DNA of 64,000 nt from Akanthomyces muscarius (lineage: Eukaryota; Ascomycota; Sordariomycetes; Hypocreales; Cordycipitaceae). Under the pieces are notes generated by a model. It searched no databases and had not been told where the DNA came from. It was given only the letters and a program-made list of their open reading frames with translations. Made by a program: the position numbers and the translations under genes. The stretch spans positions 1,922,001-1,986,000 of the forward strand of contig NC_079243.1 in assembly GCF_028009165.1 (NCBI RefSeq), in the 5' to 3' direction. Of this stretch, positions 27,982-39,561 are shown piece after piece; positions within the stretch are counted from its first letter, which is position 1; every line of letters begins with the position of its first letter.

Positions 27982-28013
27982 CCGGGGCCATGGCACCCAA
28001 TCAGTGGCCCCGG
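27982..28013. repeat. GC-rich inverted repeat with CCAAT in the loop
   Basis: CCGGGGCCA (27982-27990) and TGGCCCCGG (28005-28013) are perfect inverted copies. The 14-nt loop contains CCAAT (27997-28001). Confidence 0.5.
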
Positions 28014-29091
28014 ACCAGTCCGACAATCACATAAATCATATCATCTCGTCGGGGTGGTGTGGGTTTGCGCCTTCTTTGCTGGGGGGTGCCGCACCTGCCG
28101 GCTGGCCATTTGCTGGATTCTCAGGGTTTTGGAACGCCCTGCATGCAGACTGCAGTTCTCGTTATGAGCCAGCGAACACTTGCACTCTTCAAGTTAAAGA
28201 CACGGTCGGTGCGGAAGGTAATACATGACACCGCACCATGAGGCAGCCTGGCATCAATGTATCGTTGTGAGTAAAATGTATTTGTTGTTGTTTTCGCCAC
28301 TGAGGCCGTTCCGCTATTGCTAGCCCATCTACCTAGCTCGCAGGCATGGCCAGGTTGACAACGCTGCATTTAGGGGGAAAAGCACTGGCTCCCTATTTCA
28401 GGCCAAACCGCAGGGTATAACCATCAGACACTTTTTTTAGTTTGTGGTTTGTCAAGCATATATGGCAGTTGTAATATGAGGGTGTGCTGCCGTGCCCTGA
28501 CCCTGCTCTGCGTTGATGTGAGCGCGACGTAGTCAGAGCGACGTGACGCCGGGAATTGACCGGTGCTATCAATTGGATTGATAAAAGGTGTTTATCCAGA
28601 TCTCCCCCGATAGATTTTTGGCTGCAGTGCTGCGCGCGAGCTCTTCTTGGTCACATTGGTAGCACATGTGCGTACTCCCGCTCGTTCATGGATATCATAG
28701 CTTCCGAGCGCTAGAACTTGCCACCACATCGAGCGCAGCGCTGTTTCAACATCGTACGACTTTGCTACAGGGCGTCATCCATTTCGACGGTGTGACTGAT
28801 CCTGGTAACGCAGTACCCTCTTCGCCTCTCCAACTCGAGCCCTGAGTGGTGGCGACGGCCATGCAACGAGCCCAGTCATCTTGGTAGTGGATTATGGTTG
28901 AATACCGCGGCGTACCCCGGACATCGCTCAGCCGATATACAAAAATCAGGAAAGTCGCCATCTCGTACACTCTGGTATACCACTTCCCCGCCCGAACTGA
29001 TCAGTCGTTAGTCTGTGCTGTCCGTTGGCAGCAGGCGCCAGGATTGGCTGACAAAGATGCCGCTCTCGGCAGCTTTAAGTGTGTTAAGTGT

Positions 29092-29130
29092 GGGAGGGGG
29101 AGGGGGAGGGGGGGGGGGGGGGGGGGGGGG
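29092..29130 (+). repeat. G-rich tract ending in a 23-G homopolymer
   Basis: The sequence has G runs of 3, 5 and 5 bases separated by single A, then 23 consecutive G (29108-29130). It is capable of G-quadruplex formation and is prone to length errors in sequencing. Confidence 0.85.
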
Positions 29131-30532
29131 TAGAACATTGAACACTAGTCGATAGTACTCTGGTGTCGATTTGATTGAAACTGATGTGCTGGAATTTGTA
29201 ATGAGCCACAGTGACGCTCTCAGAACGCGAGGCAAATTGTATCCACTGAACAGTTTTCAACGGCTTTGGTCTCCAGACTTGTCATTATGCGTGACAACAC
29301 TAACGTAGACTCTATCATCATGTCTCTTTCTGTATCGATTGATGGGACAGCTGGTAGCAAGCGCTTTGCTGATCTCGACCTCTCGGGAAAGGTATTCGTA
29401 GCCAGGCGCCACAAGAGGTGCAAGGGAACTGCGACTTGCAATTGCGGAGGCTCCTGTAGGGGTGGGCGGCAGAGGTGGGGAAATTTTCCTCCGATACGTA
29501 AAAATCGATTTGTGAATGAATGAAACTAGTTTCCCGGGCTGATATCCGGGATACGTCTAGCAGGATGGGTAGAAGCGTAGAGCAGCGGTGTTTCCCAAAC
29601 GAGGTGGGCAGCTGGTGTTTCGCCCGCACGACGCGAAGGACTCTAAACGCCTCCAGCAGTGCCTTGAGAAGTTGTGAAGAAAACTGGCCAGATCAAAAAT
29701 GAGGTGGTGGTCGCTGCCTGTCTCCAGACAATGTCGGCCATCGACTACGAGCCGCGCAAGACTGTTTTCGAAGATGCTCGCGACCAACTGCGCCTCCGTA
29801 TTCGTAAGGGCACAGGCATCCGTTAGGGGGCATGATGCTCGCCAAACACAAGGCAGCATTGAGATGATTGGCAGTATGCCCAGCTGGTTGATAGCGTGTA
29901 CTCTGGACCCTTGTTGTGTGCGCAACTCCTTCAAGGTTGCGCTGATCTAGCTGGCCCGGAGCCTGCTCGGGGATGGAGCCCGCTGAGGGTACGTACGGGG
30001 CGGCATCTGCGTCAACCGTCTAGGCACTAGAGATATCGACGTGCCCATGGTCTTTCCTGGAGTTCTGCGGACACGGTCCCAAGGCCAATAAGACGTGGGC
30101 CGCCGCGAATGTCCTGGGCCGGCTTGCGACGGCGGGCTGCGTCAAAGGAACAACATTGGTTTTGCGCAATGCCAGCAGGTTCGTGAGAGGTAGGGGCGGT
30201 CGATTATGCGGTTCCTGAAGGGGCATTCGTTATAACATTAATTCAGGAATATGGCCGTGGACAGGGGGCATACGACGTGACAGTGTCCAGAGAATCGGTG
30301 CTGTACATAGTTGTCGACCGACGGCTTGCACTTGGAGGACGCTGAGATTATGCGATAGTTTGCACAAAGGAAATGAGTTTTGATACAATTGTGCAATATG
30401 ACTTATTCCGCCGGTAATTTCTTAAAAAAATGATGTACATGTGACCTTTTACTTCCTCAATGGCAACCTTCAGCATCGATTGATCTTTTATTTTTATTTT
30501 TAGGATTTGCTCGCTTTTGTATTTCTTTATTT

Positions 30533-30867
30533 TTATTTGTCTTGCGACTGCTTCGGGTTCTTCGTTTGGTTTGTAGGTACCGAGGACTTGGCAACAGCGT
30601 CTGGCTTCGCGATGAAGAATGCGTAAAGACCGGCGACGGCGACTCCGCCAGCCACGCCTATTTGCCATCCGGGGCTAGGAGCTCGTCAGTAAAAGTGCAA
30701 TACGAGAGAAAGATGCCATCGCATTCTTACAATTTGGGTGCGCCACCTGATTCAGCCGGGCTAGGTCCCCCTCCGGTCCCAGAAGACACTCTTCGCACTG
30801 TTGTGCGCTGGACGGTGCGAAGGCCGGGCTTTGCAGCCATTGCGGTTAATTGCTTTGCGAAAAACAT
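30533..30867 (-). CDS. Small (92 aa) mitochondrial-type single-span membrane protein
   Basis: There are two exons (30867-30731 and 30674-30533) with a 56-bp intron that has a TACTGAC-like branch site and ends CTCCTAG, giving 92 aa. The N-terminus is basic and free of acidic residues for about 35 positions (MFFAKQLTAMAAKPGLRTVQ, then RTTVRRVSSG), a typical mitochondrial targeting sequence. A Gly/Pro/Ser linker leads to GWQIGVAGGVAVAGLYAFFI, a single membrane span around residues 48-68. The tail is short, hydrophilic and Lys/Gln-rich. The size and layout resemble small subunits or assembly factors of the mitochondrial inner membrane, but I cannot name the protein. The spliced frame is not visible as one open frame in the genome, so it is easily missed. 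Confidence 0.68.
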
Positions 30868-31486
30868 GCTGAGAATTTCCGGGATAGTCTAGTTTGTGCA
30901 GTTGACAAAGGCAAAATCTAAACTGAGTTTAAACTGAATTTGGAGGGCCAGCGTCTTTTAAGAATGCCTCGGGCGCAACAGTGGTGACGCCGTCGTTGCC
31001 TCACTGTGACGTTCACTATCCGCTTATTTATTAGTGGGCTGCAACAATTTTCGGGGGCGAAAGGGGGAGAATACAAACATTGGAAATAAGAATGGGTTTT
31101 TGCACAATAATCGTTCGTCCTCGACCTGTGCTCGAAATCGAATTATGGACCGGAATGTCGTTTGGCGCACTCGCCCCGACAGCGTGATCGCGATGCGAGA
31201 TCAATACGGCTGAGATCGCCAACAACCGATCGGTAGTGCCTGCACAAGTCTGGTGAATCATGAGTAAGGTTTTTTAAGCTTTTCCGATCGCGTCGCATAT
31301 CAAAGGCACGCCGTTGCTTTTTTCATACAAAGGACCTGGCCGTCAAAACTCTGTCGTTTTAAAACCTGGAGAAGCCGAGTAGTGTGCTCCTTCGAATCAA
31401 ATCCTGCACATTTATGATGCGGGCATGGGTGTAAGAAAAATCCGATTCGCTTTTCCTTTCTGCCTGACCATTTTCCCGCCGTTTCC
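30868..31486. other. Intergenic, no supported gene
   Basis: This is the upstream space of the 92-aa protein gene and the 3' space of the RWDD2-like gene. I see nothing recognisable. Confidence 0.45.
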
Positions 31487-32386
31487 TCAAATGAGTACCT
31501 TGGCAAAGGCCTCCTGCAGTCCTCTCTCACCGAGCCAGGCTTCAAGAGCCCTCATGTCGTTCCTGTTGGCCCTCTCCCCCCGTCTCTCCAGCTCGCCCGT
31601 GATCTCCTGCATATCGGCGAACGCTCTCGCATCCAGTCCCGGCTGCCGGTACCGCTCGCTGACCTTTTTGTGATGCGCGGGGATGTCGCCCCAGCTCTCC
31701 GTCTTGATAAACTTCATGTAGTCGTCGACGGCCTGCGAGCCGCCCTCGAGACATAGAATACCGGGCTTGCCGGCCAACAGAAATCCAGTGAGCCCGTACG
31801 ACGGCGCGTGGTTCACCAAATCATCGCGCTTTGCCCGCGTGCTGATGGACGGAAAGTAGAACCAAACGCGTGTAAGGGCCTCGGTGCGTGGTTGTGAGGT
31901 GACACCGGCTTCCTGCGTCGAGACTTGCGAAAGGTATGTGGAAGCTGCTGAGGTAATGTCGTCAATGGTCGTAAAGAGGTCCCCGTTACTAGACAGCTCG
32001 CTCATTAAGTGGTTGACTTCTGCTTTGCTCATCCATGATGGCTGTTGAAGCCTTACTCGGGCTGGCGGTGCCTCTTCAGTGATGTGTCCTTGGTGTTGTA
32101 ATGGAATGGCGATACTGAGTTGTGCGACTCTCGTAGGGGCATCGTCTCTGTCACCGGCAATCTCCAATTCTAGGAACAAATCGATGTCATGCAGTTCTGA
32201 GTGCCGAATAGATGAAGACTCTGCGACAACCGTTTCTCGAAGACGCTCTAGGTTGGCCCTTGCAAAGTCGCTCATAGTCACGCTCCCTTCTACAGGGTAC
32301 ATGGCTATGAGCAGGTCGATCTGCCCGAGCTGGCCCTCGAGCAGCTCCTGCGACAGTAAGGTGCCAGCGACATCATCGCTTCCCAT
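31487..32386 (-). CDS. RWD-domain plus DUF1115 protein (RWDD2-like)
   Basis: This is a single exon of 299 aa. The N-terminal RWD domain (about 10-130) starts ELLEGQLGQIDLLIAMYPVE, the usual RWD opening, and contains the conserved LSIAIPLQ strand. The C-terminal DUF1115 domain (about 170-290) shows RVWFYFPSISTRAKRDDLV, then GLTGFLLAGKPGILCLEGG and IPAHHKKVSERYR. These line up with RWDD2A/B of animals (RVWIYSHHI, GKPGVVCVEG). RWD domains are protein-interaction modules related to UBC folds; the role of the RWDD2 family is not established. No signal peptide or membrane segment is visible. The frame is complete without introns and the first Met fits the domain start. Confidence 0.85.
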   Translation of the reverse strand: MGSDDVAGTLLSQELLEGQLGQIDLLIAMYPVEGSVTMSDFARANLERLRETVVAESSSIRHSELHDIDLFLELEIAGDRDDAPTRVAQLSIAIPLQHQGHITEEAPPARVRLQQPSWMSKAEVNHLMSELSSNGDLFTTIDDITSAASTYLSQVSTQEAGVTSQPRTEALTRVWFYFPSISTRAKRDDLVNHAPSYGLTGFLLAGKPGILCLEGGSQAVDDYMKFIKTESWGDIPAHHKKVSERYRQPGLDARAFADMQEITGELERRGERANRNDMRALEAWLGERGLQEAFAKVLI

Positions 32387-34454
32387 TATGTAGCTGTTTT
32401 AACGGACAGCAAGGGATGCGGCGCAAGCAAAACAGATAACCCTAGTTGAGGAACTGATGGTGAAGGATAATTTTTGACGCGGACACAAGCGACCCATATT
32501 TGACGGGTGCCATGTCTTCACAGAACCCGATGAGGCTGCCGAGATCAACACAAAGCGGAAAGAAACACTCCTGTAGCGCGGATTGCGTCCCATTTAGGCG
32601 CTCGGAAATAGAATCTTGGTATAAGTTACAGGGTGTTTCGGCACGGGAGTGGCTGCGATGCCGACGGACGGCTTTTGGATTTGGCGAGGGAAAATGTAGC
32701 CAACCCAGCTAACAGCCATGAGATGCCGGAGGGATTCGAGCCGGTGCAGATCATACCGCCCTGCAGACGAGCCGTCCGCCTGCCTTTGGCCTTGTAGTGA
32801 AGCGCCATTGCCATGGAATGAGACTGCATTGATCCAGGAGCTCAGAATCTGCCAAGAAGCAGGCGCCTTGACGTTTAGTAAATGGGAGAGAATAGACTCA
32901 TGCAAGCTCATAAGTAATTCGACGCAGACCAATTATGCATTTTCTACAGCATTTTCACATCATTCCCTTTTCCCCGCGTCGCGTATCGCGGTTCAGGTTG
33001 AGCCGTCGAGGGATGGCAAGGGATGCATACCTACCCTGCACCAACACGTTGCAAAGGACGACAGGACAAGTCTAATAATGACACAGACATCCCGTCCGTG
33101 AATTCTGATTTGGCCAGTGTAATATTACATCCTCGTTTTTGACGAGATATATTTAGAGTCGTTCTCATATCACAACAGCGACAGGCGGAGCAGCGTGCCG
33201 ATGCCCGCAACCCTGGCAGTGGGAAGTCAACCCTGTTGGCTTGACAAACAGGTGATGGGGGCGCCGGTGGATAATTAACAAAGTAGGATTTCTGATAAAA
33301 GTTCTTGGCTTGGAGAGGAGAGGAATGAGCAGAGGGCATGACGCGGCCTGGCAGCACAGGGCCGGTGTGGCGCCCCATAGCGGTACGGTTTGATGGACTC
33401 ATCTATGAGTACCTACATGCGAGCGCGACGAGAGCAGACCGAGGACGCGCAGAATGTAGGGAAAATGCACGAAAATAGGGACAATGTCTTCCGGATCAAT
33501 ATCGTGTGCCGTGTTTCACAAACTGGTCGCGCTGGCATTCGTTACTGTTGCAGTAGGCGCAAAAGGGGTTCGTGTTGTGCGACAGAAGCAGGTGAGGTAC
33601 AAGCCCCTGGAACAGCGGAGAGCGCTAATTGGCGGGCTGGTTGGAGAGGGGCTTAGCGCCTGCCTTGGTCTTGCTGGGGACGGGAGTGCTTCAGTGGGCT
33701 TCCAGTGGGCTTCCAGTGCAGGATGACACCAAATGGCGGCTGCGGCAGTGCAGACAGGGCTGGGATTAGGTACCTAGGCGGGGGATGACCTGTATTTTTA
33801 GAACACATCCCCTGTGCCTCGACGTTGACCCCCTGTATCTTGACAGGATTCCCCTGAAGCTGCTCTGAAGACTGCAGCCCCTTTTGCGCAGCAGCAGTGC
33901 AGCACCCACCTCACTCGACGCTTCACGGATCGCTTCCCCACTGCCACTGCCCTGCCCCTGCCAGCCGGCCTGCCATGCCATGCCATGCCATGCCACCCTG
34001 GCCTAACCCGACTCGAGGCCTCGAAGCACCCCTGGCACGCCGACACGCCGCTGACCAGAAAATCCATCATCGATCCGTTCATCCCACGCGAGCTTTCTTT
34101 TGGCTGCTTCATCCCTAATTACTGCTTCCATCGACAGCCCTCTCCTTTCATCCCATCTTCTCTTCTGTCACCTCCCAGCGGTTTTTTTCTTCTCTTCGGC
34201 ATTCACTCTTTCTAGAATTGCTGCTTCTCCCGCAGCGCATTAACCCTTAGCTGCGGATTCACGCAAACACGCGGTTCGCAACTATTTCATCCCACCTACG
34301 ACGCGAACTCCCAGCCCCTTTTCTTGGGCACTGGAGACGCTCGACTGGAGAACGTTCAACGACGTGATCGACAGTCTACGATAGCCGCCATCGTCCCGAG
34401 TCAACGTACGACGATACCTTTCGATCCAGCTATCCCCAGCCTACAACCGACACG
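32387..34454. other. Intergenic with pyrimidine-rich leader of the Gdt1-like gene
   Basis: I can support no gene here. The sequence contains AGGTACCTAGG at about 33768, a TGCCA short repeat at about 33970-33993, and a C/T-rich stretch over about 34080-34260, as is common in fungal promoters and 5' leaders of well expressed genes. Confidence 0.5.
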
Positions 34455-36084
34455 ATGCGATTCCCCCACAAGTCGCCCTTTTTGCTGCTAGCCCTGCCCG
34501 CGCTCGTCGCCGCGCTCCAGGACCCTGCCACCGCCGCTGGTGCCGCGGCTATTGATGATGCCGTTGCCGTCGGCAAAAGTGATGATGCTACCGCACCCAA
34601 GGGTCGCACCGGCCTGCCCACCAAAGATGCCCCCGTCGATGGTCGCGACGGCAAGCCTCATCAGGGCCCTTTTGTCGAGACAGACGGCAAGCCGGCGACA
34701 GGGAGCACCGACACCAAGTCACCAGCCACTGCGGAGAAAATCAAGGGCAGACCACAAGACCCGACCATGGTCGACGGCAAGAAGATTCCCGAGTCCAACG
34801 ATGGCATCATGTTTGACAAGAACCGCGAAAAGGCCAAGGAGGGCACCACCGGCACCCAGGGTGGCGTTTCCGAGAAGGACAAGGCCCGCAAAGCCCAAGA
34901 AGGCAAGACGGGCGAGAGGCTCGTCACTCAACCAGAGTCTCCCAAGGAGAAGCTCCCCTTGCCCCATAGTGAGGAGGAAAAGATGAACGAGGGCAAGGAG
35001 AAGCCCAAAACCAAACCCCTAGACAAGGAAGCCATCAAGGACGGCGACGCAGGTGGGTTCGCCGGGTTCGACGTAAGTATCTGCCACCAAGTGATTACCT
35101 GCTCGCATGCTAATTTGACGATAGAAGCCCGATAACCTCGGCGAAAAGACGCGTGAGCAGCCCCCCGTGCCGCAAAATGTCGACAAGGACCACCTCGAAA
35201 TCCACAACCCTACCACGACGACCACAAAATCTTCATCAAAAACGCCCCTTGCAGACGGTGACGAGGGCATCATTCAACCCTTCCACTCCTTTATCCTCTC
35301 TCTCACCATGATTCTCGTATCCGAAGTCGGCGACAAGACCTTTCTCGTCGCAGCCCTCATGGCCATGAAGCATGACAGAATGGTAGTCTTCTCCGCCGCC
35401 TTTGGAGCCCTGCTGGTCATGACATTTCTCTCCGCCATCCTTGGCCACGCTGTGCCTACTCTGATTCCGAAGCGCCTCACCAGCCTGCTCGCGGCTGGCC
35501 TCTTCTTCGTCTTTGGTGCCAAGCTGCTGCGCGAAGGCATGCAGATGGACCCCAACGAAGGTGTCGGTGCTGAAATGCACGAGGTCGAGCAAGAACTTGC
35601 TGCCAAGGAAAAGGAGCTCGGGCGTGATCGCAACGGTGTCATGTCGGCGGATGCCCTCGAAATGGGCCTCAACGGCCGTGGATCGCGTGCCAAGGGCCGC
35701 CTCGGCTCTCCTCCCCGCTCTCCGTCTCAGTCGCCTTCTCGCAACCCTTCGAGAAAGTCTGCCTCCATGGGCGGTTTTCTAGGCGGCGCAAGCAACTTGT
35801 GTGGCCTACTCATCGGCCCCATCTGGGTGCAGACCTTTGTCATGACCTTCCTGGGCGAGTGGGGTGACCGCAGCCAAATTGCCACAATTGCCATGGCCGC
35901 TGGCCAGGACTACTGGTGGGTGACGCTGGGTGCTACTGTTGGCCATGCCATCTGCACCGGTGTCGCCGTTATTGGAGGGCGAGCCATTGCTGGCCGCGTC
36001 AGCATGAAGGTTGTTACCGTCGGTGGTGCTGTCGCTTTCCTCGCCTTTGGTCTCATCTACTTTGTCGAATCATTCTACGCATAA
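34455..36084 (+). CDS. gdt1: Gdt1-type (UPF0016) Ca/Mn cation transporter with long lumenal N-terminus
   Basis: There are two exons (34455-35072, 35125-36084) with a 52-bp intron, giving 525 aa. The signature motifs of the UPF0016/GDT1 family are present twice: EVGDKT at about 273-278 and EWGDRS at about 451-456, each in the first helix of a three-helix half. In yeast Gdt1 and human TMEM165 this Golgi protein moves Ca2+ and Mn2+ and supports glycosylation. Residues 1-20 are a signal peptide (FLLLALPALVAALQ). Residues 21-255 are a hydrophilic, Lys/Asp/Gly/Pro-rich extension, far longer than in yeast Gdt1. The cytosolic loop between the halves (about 345-425) is charged and ends in an SPPRSPSQSPSRNPSRKSAS stretch, probably a phosphorylation cluster. 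Confidence 0.93.
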
Positions 36085-39000
36085 ACTCCCGTCAAAGTCT
36101 TAACGGAGACGATCAATGACGGCCACTTTGTTCCTTTATGCGACGAAACGTCTCCTAATCTCTACCGTCTTTGAATCTCGACTTTTCCCAACCCGCCATC
36201 ATCTACGCATTTTTTTAAGCTCAACATTGCACCCTTTTCTTTTTCATTTTTTTTCTTCCAATTTCGACTTGCCTACTCCTGGATGGAGAATTTATACGCC
36301 AAACTTGTAATCAACCGTTGTACGATGCCGGAAGCGGGATGGTGGGTGGGAAACAAACCGAAAAGGTCGACCCGGTCTTTGGCCTCAACATTACTCGACA
36401 GCAGCATAACGGAACTTGCCGCATAGAACAGGGTAAAAAGTTGGAGGAAATACGTTTCCAGCAAAGTAAGACTTGTTTTAATATTTTTGATCTGGGCGGA
36501 TGGTGTATAGCATGAAAAGCGGAGTTTTTTGTCAATTTATCTGTTGTAAAAGAAGACTTGCCCACTCATTTCTTCCCTTTTCATTTCCTCTTCTTTCGAG
36601 TATTGTATTTATCTGTGGTTTATCCTGCTATTTTTTCTTGGACAGTGGCGAGATGACTGGACGTTTCCTAGGTTGAAACTGGAGAAATATATGCGGACGG
36701 CGCTACTTAATCAACTGACATTATCAATATCTCTTGCCTCGGCAAATGGTGTGAGTTATATGTTCAACATGTCAAACTAGGGTGTTGATCATCGTTCAGC
36801 CCGTACAAGGCCCCGAAGTATACCGAATCGAATCTATGCACTCCATTGCGTGACCGCTCATACAAGTGGTCCTCTGATGTATCCTGAGGCTGTTCTGACC
36901 GAACCAGTCGGGGTCCGACGCATCAGCCCTCTTACAGCTCCATAAACTTTATGGGCGCGGAGCCGCCGGTGCGCGCCGCTGATACGGCAGACCTCGCAGT
37001 CCATTCGATTCGGCTATTTTAACTACTTTTGTAGCTTGTGCGGCATTACGCGCCTTGCCGGCGGCACTAACGTCGCAGCTAATGCGGGCGTCGATGGCGT
37101 TGGTCCAGGACTAGACAGAGTCAATGCGACAATACACATGTGATCCCGCTTGCTTTGCGTCCGCCTTGCTATCGAGGGGAGCAGCACACTAGCAACAATG
37201 GGCCACGACTCCAGACGGGACCCTGGTACGATGCTATGCGATTCGACGCTGATGGGAATAGCTACCATTATGCGTTTCTGGGCTTGCAAGAATAGCGCCC
37301 GCAGGTCGAACTCAGTGAAGCTATATATGATCAGGGACTCCTATGCAAAGTGTTGATTAAAGAAGCCAAATAAAATAAAATCGGAAGTCGGTAGAATATA
37401 TCTCGCCGCGTGGCTTGCATCTGGTCTCGCAGTTCGAAAATTTTAAGCCAGGAAGCAGGGATCGGATTACACACGCTCGCCTTCCGGCAGATGATCAAAG
37501 CACCGCTTTGGGAACAAGAAAGCCACGCTGGACAAAAGATCATTATCCGGTTGGATGAGTGGCATGAGATCCGTATCGTTCTGTCATCGGGTTGGACGGA
37601 TCGTCGGGCGCCATGTCTAGTTGAGGCTTGCTGCTGTGCGCCTCTAGCATGCACCGGGCATGCCGTCAGAGCGTCGTGGAGGGTGCGTGCCTTGAGAGGA
37701 AAACCCATACAGAGATTCTCACCCTCTGCGACCCTTTATCATGCACGGGGCTCTGTCACTGGACTTGCTCTCGTACACTGACAATTTCTTTTTCTAAAAT
37801 TAGACGTTGGTGTTGTGTCTCACGGGCAAAATGGCGGATCGTTGCTTGACGGCTGACTAGTGTAAGCTGGCATCACATTCACATGCAGAAAGCGTTCAAG
37901 GCAAAATACGCACAAGCCCTCGATCATGGGCGCGATGGGGAATGGAGGAGTCACTGGTCCAGATTGAACAAAGAAACTCCACGGGGGCGGATGCTTCTCA
38001 AGATGGCTGCCTAAACTGTTGGCTGCAGGAGAAGCAGTATTCAATGCGAGATATGCGATGAAAGGTCCCGCACATACATCAAGAATAGGCCCGAAAGGAC
38101 GAGGCTACCAGGGGTCTAGCAAATCTACTCTTGAATGGTTGGTTCGCCAGTAATGCTGGGCGGCGGCCGTTTCAAGATTTGGGCTTGGAAACATGCAAAG
38201 ACCTTCTCCACACACAAAGTGTGTTTTGTCTTTTTTGCGGGCGCAAATAGAGTTGATATTTCGGACGGACGCCCGCCCCGAAAGCCTCACAAGGCCCGAC
38301 CCATCTGATTTTAGTTTCTTAGTGTCTGGCTCGGCCGGCCGGGGGCTGGCCGCTGATCGATGGGGGCGAGAGCCGAGAGACAAGGGGGGGCTGTTGACAG
38401 GGCAGGCAAGCAAAGCTCGCAGGTGCAGTTTGCCTTGTCCTTGATGAAATGTTTCCAGATATTTCCTGAACCTTGTCTAGAGATGGCTAGCTGCTTCTCG
38501 TGGTCTCGCTTGCAACCCTCGAATCAGAAGCTGTCAGTGCTCTTGGGTCATCCCCAGAGTAAAACCCAGTGCGCAGGGCTCTCGATGTTGTCTCCGAGGA
38601 GCACAAGCCCTTTTGCATCTCACTACTCCGGTGGGCATACAACACACACGCGAGAATGTCTTGCGCCCGCAGCAGGAGAAGGAAATCAAGATGGCAGGGT
38701 GCCCTCCCGCAGTTGAGGCCAGCAGCAAGCATCAATCAATCGCTGATTCAGTTCCCGATGGTCCCGTTTTACGAATTTCCTCTTTCCAACAGAACATCTT
38801 GATCCGTGCGGGATGGATGAACCTTTTTTGCTTGGCAGCATTGGGAGCTCGGCAGGCAGGATTCCATTCTGCCACCACTAGCAGCATGCACACCCCTTCA
38901 TTTCGTATCCGAAGGCTGTTACTTGCCTGGAAAACCAACTGCCCTGCACCATACGGCAACTTCCGCCCAACTCGGTGGTCCTACGAGCTCACGCCACTTT

Positions 39001-39561
39001 TGGAACTCGAGCTTATGGCCAGTGCTTGTGGCGGCGGCGATGCCTTCACGGATTCGCTTAGCCGGCCGGCCGCCCCTCCACCGTCGTTGATCCGTGACAC
39101 GGCACGGGCGGTGGTGATCGGGGAGAACAAGTGGTTTCTGCTTTACAGTGACAGCAGAAAAGTTTCGTGGCATGGTATTTGTGGGATCCTGGCCGGGTGT
39201 CTGGGTGGCCGTCATACGCCCGGCTTCTGTCGGTGGCGCGCGGTGACTAGCTGCACGAGCAACCGAGAGTAGAGACGTTAGTTGTCATGTTGCTCGGTAC
39301 ATTTTGTGTGACCGCAGCAGAGCCTAGGCTCTATTTTATTTATTTTCTTTTTGCTACTACCGCACATGTCATATTGACGGCATGAGTGAGCTTGTGGTGC
39401 TATATAAAATCCTCCCAGTCTCTTGCGTACTGTCGCAAGTAAAGCTCTTTGCTTTCCCTCCAATGCTTCTCTTATCACGCGGTCCATCACTGCAATCATT
39501 AGGATTCACATTTCTCCGAGCTCCTGCGTCTGCAGCTGCTGCGCTTTACAGCGTTCTCAAG
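36085..39561. other. Long intergenic region (3.5 kb), no supported gene
   Basis: It starts with the U-rich 3' region of the Gdt1-like gene. The mid-length frame at 38613-39272 (plus) has no domain or signal that would support it. The right end holds the promoter of the zinc-ribbon gene, with a TATA box at 39401. Confidence 0.45.
39401..39410 (+). promoter_or_regulatory. TATA box of the zinc-ribbon/PPxY gene
   Basis: TATATAAAAT lies about 150 bp upstream of the ATG at 39562, consistent with a 5' leader of roughly 120 nt. Confidence 0.5.

Larger units (their letters stand above)
27561..30532. other. About 3 kb without a supported gene
   Basis: Only short unrelated frames are present. A 125-codon minus-strand frame (29557-29934) has no domain I recognise. 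A G-rich tract at 29092-29130 ends in a run of 23 G. A GC-rich inverted repeat enclosing CCAAT lies at 27982-28013. The region next to the transcription factor pseudogene may be a relic of formerly coding DNA. Confidence 0.45.

Noticed and set aside
29557..29934. 125-codon minus-strand frame
   Set aside because: No recognisable family. Neighbouring frames do not continue it by plausible splicing.
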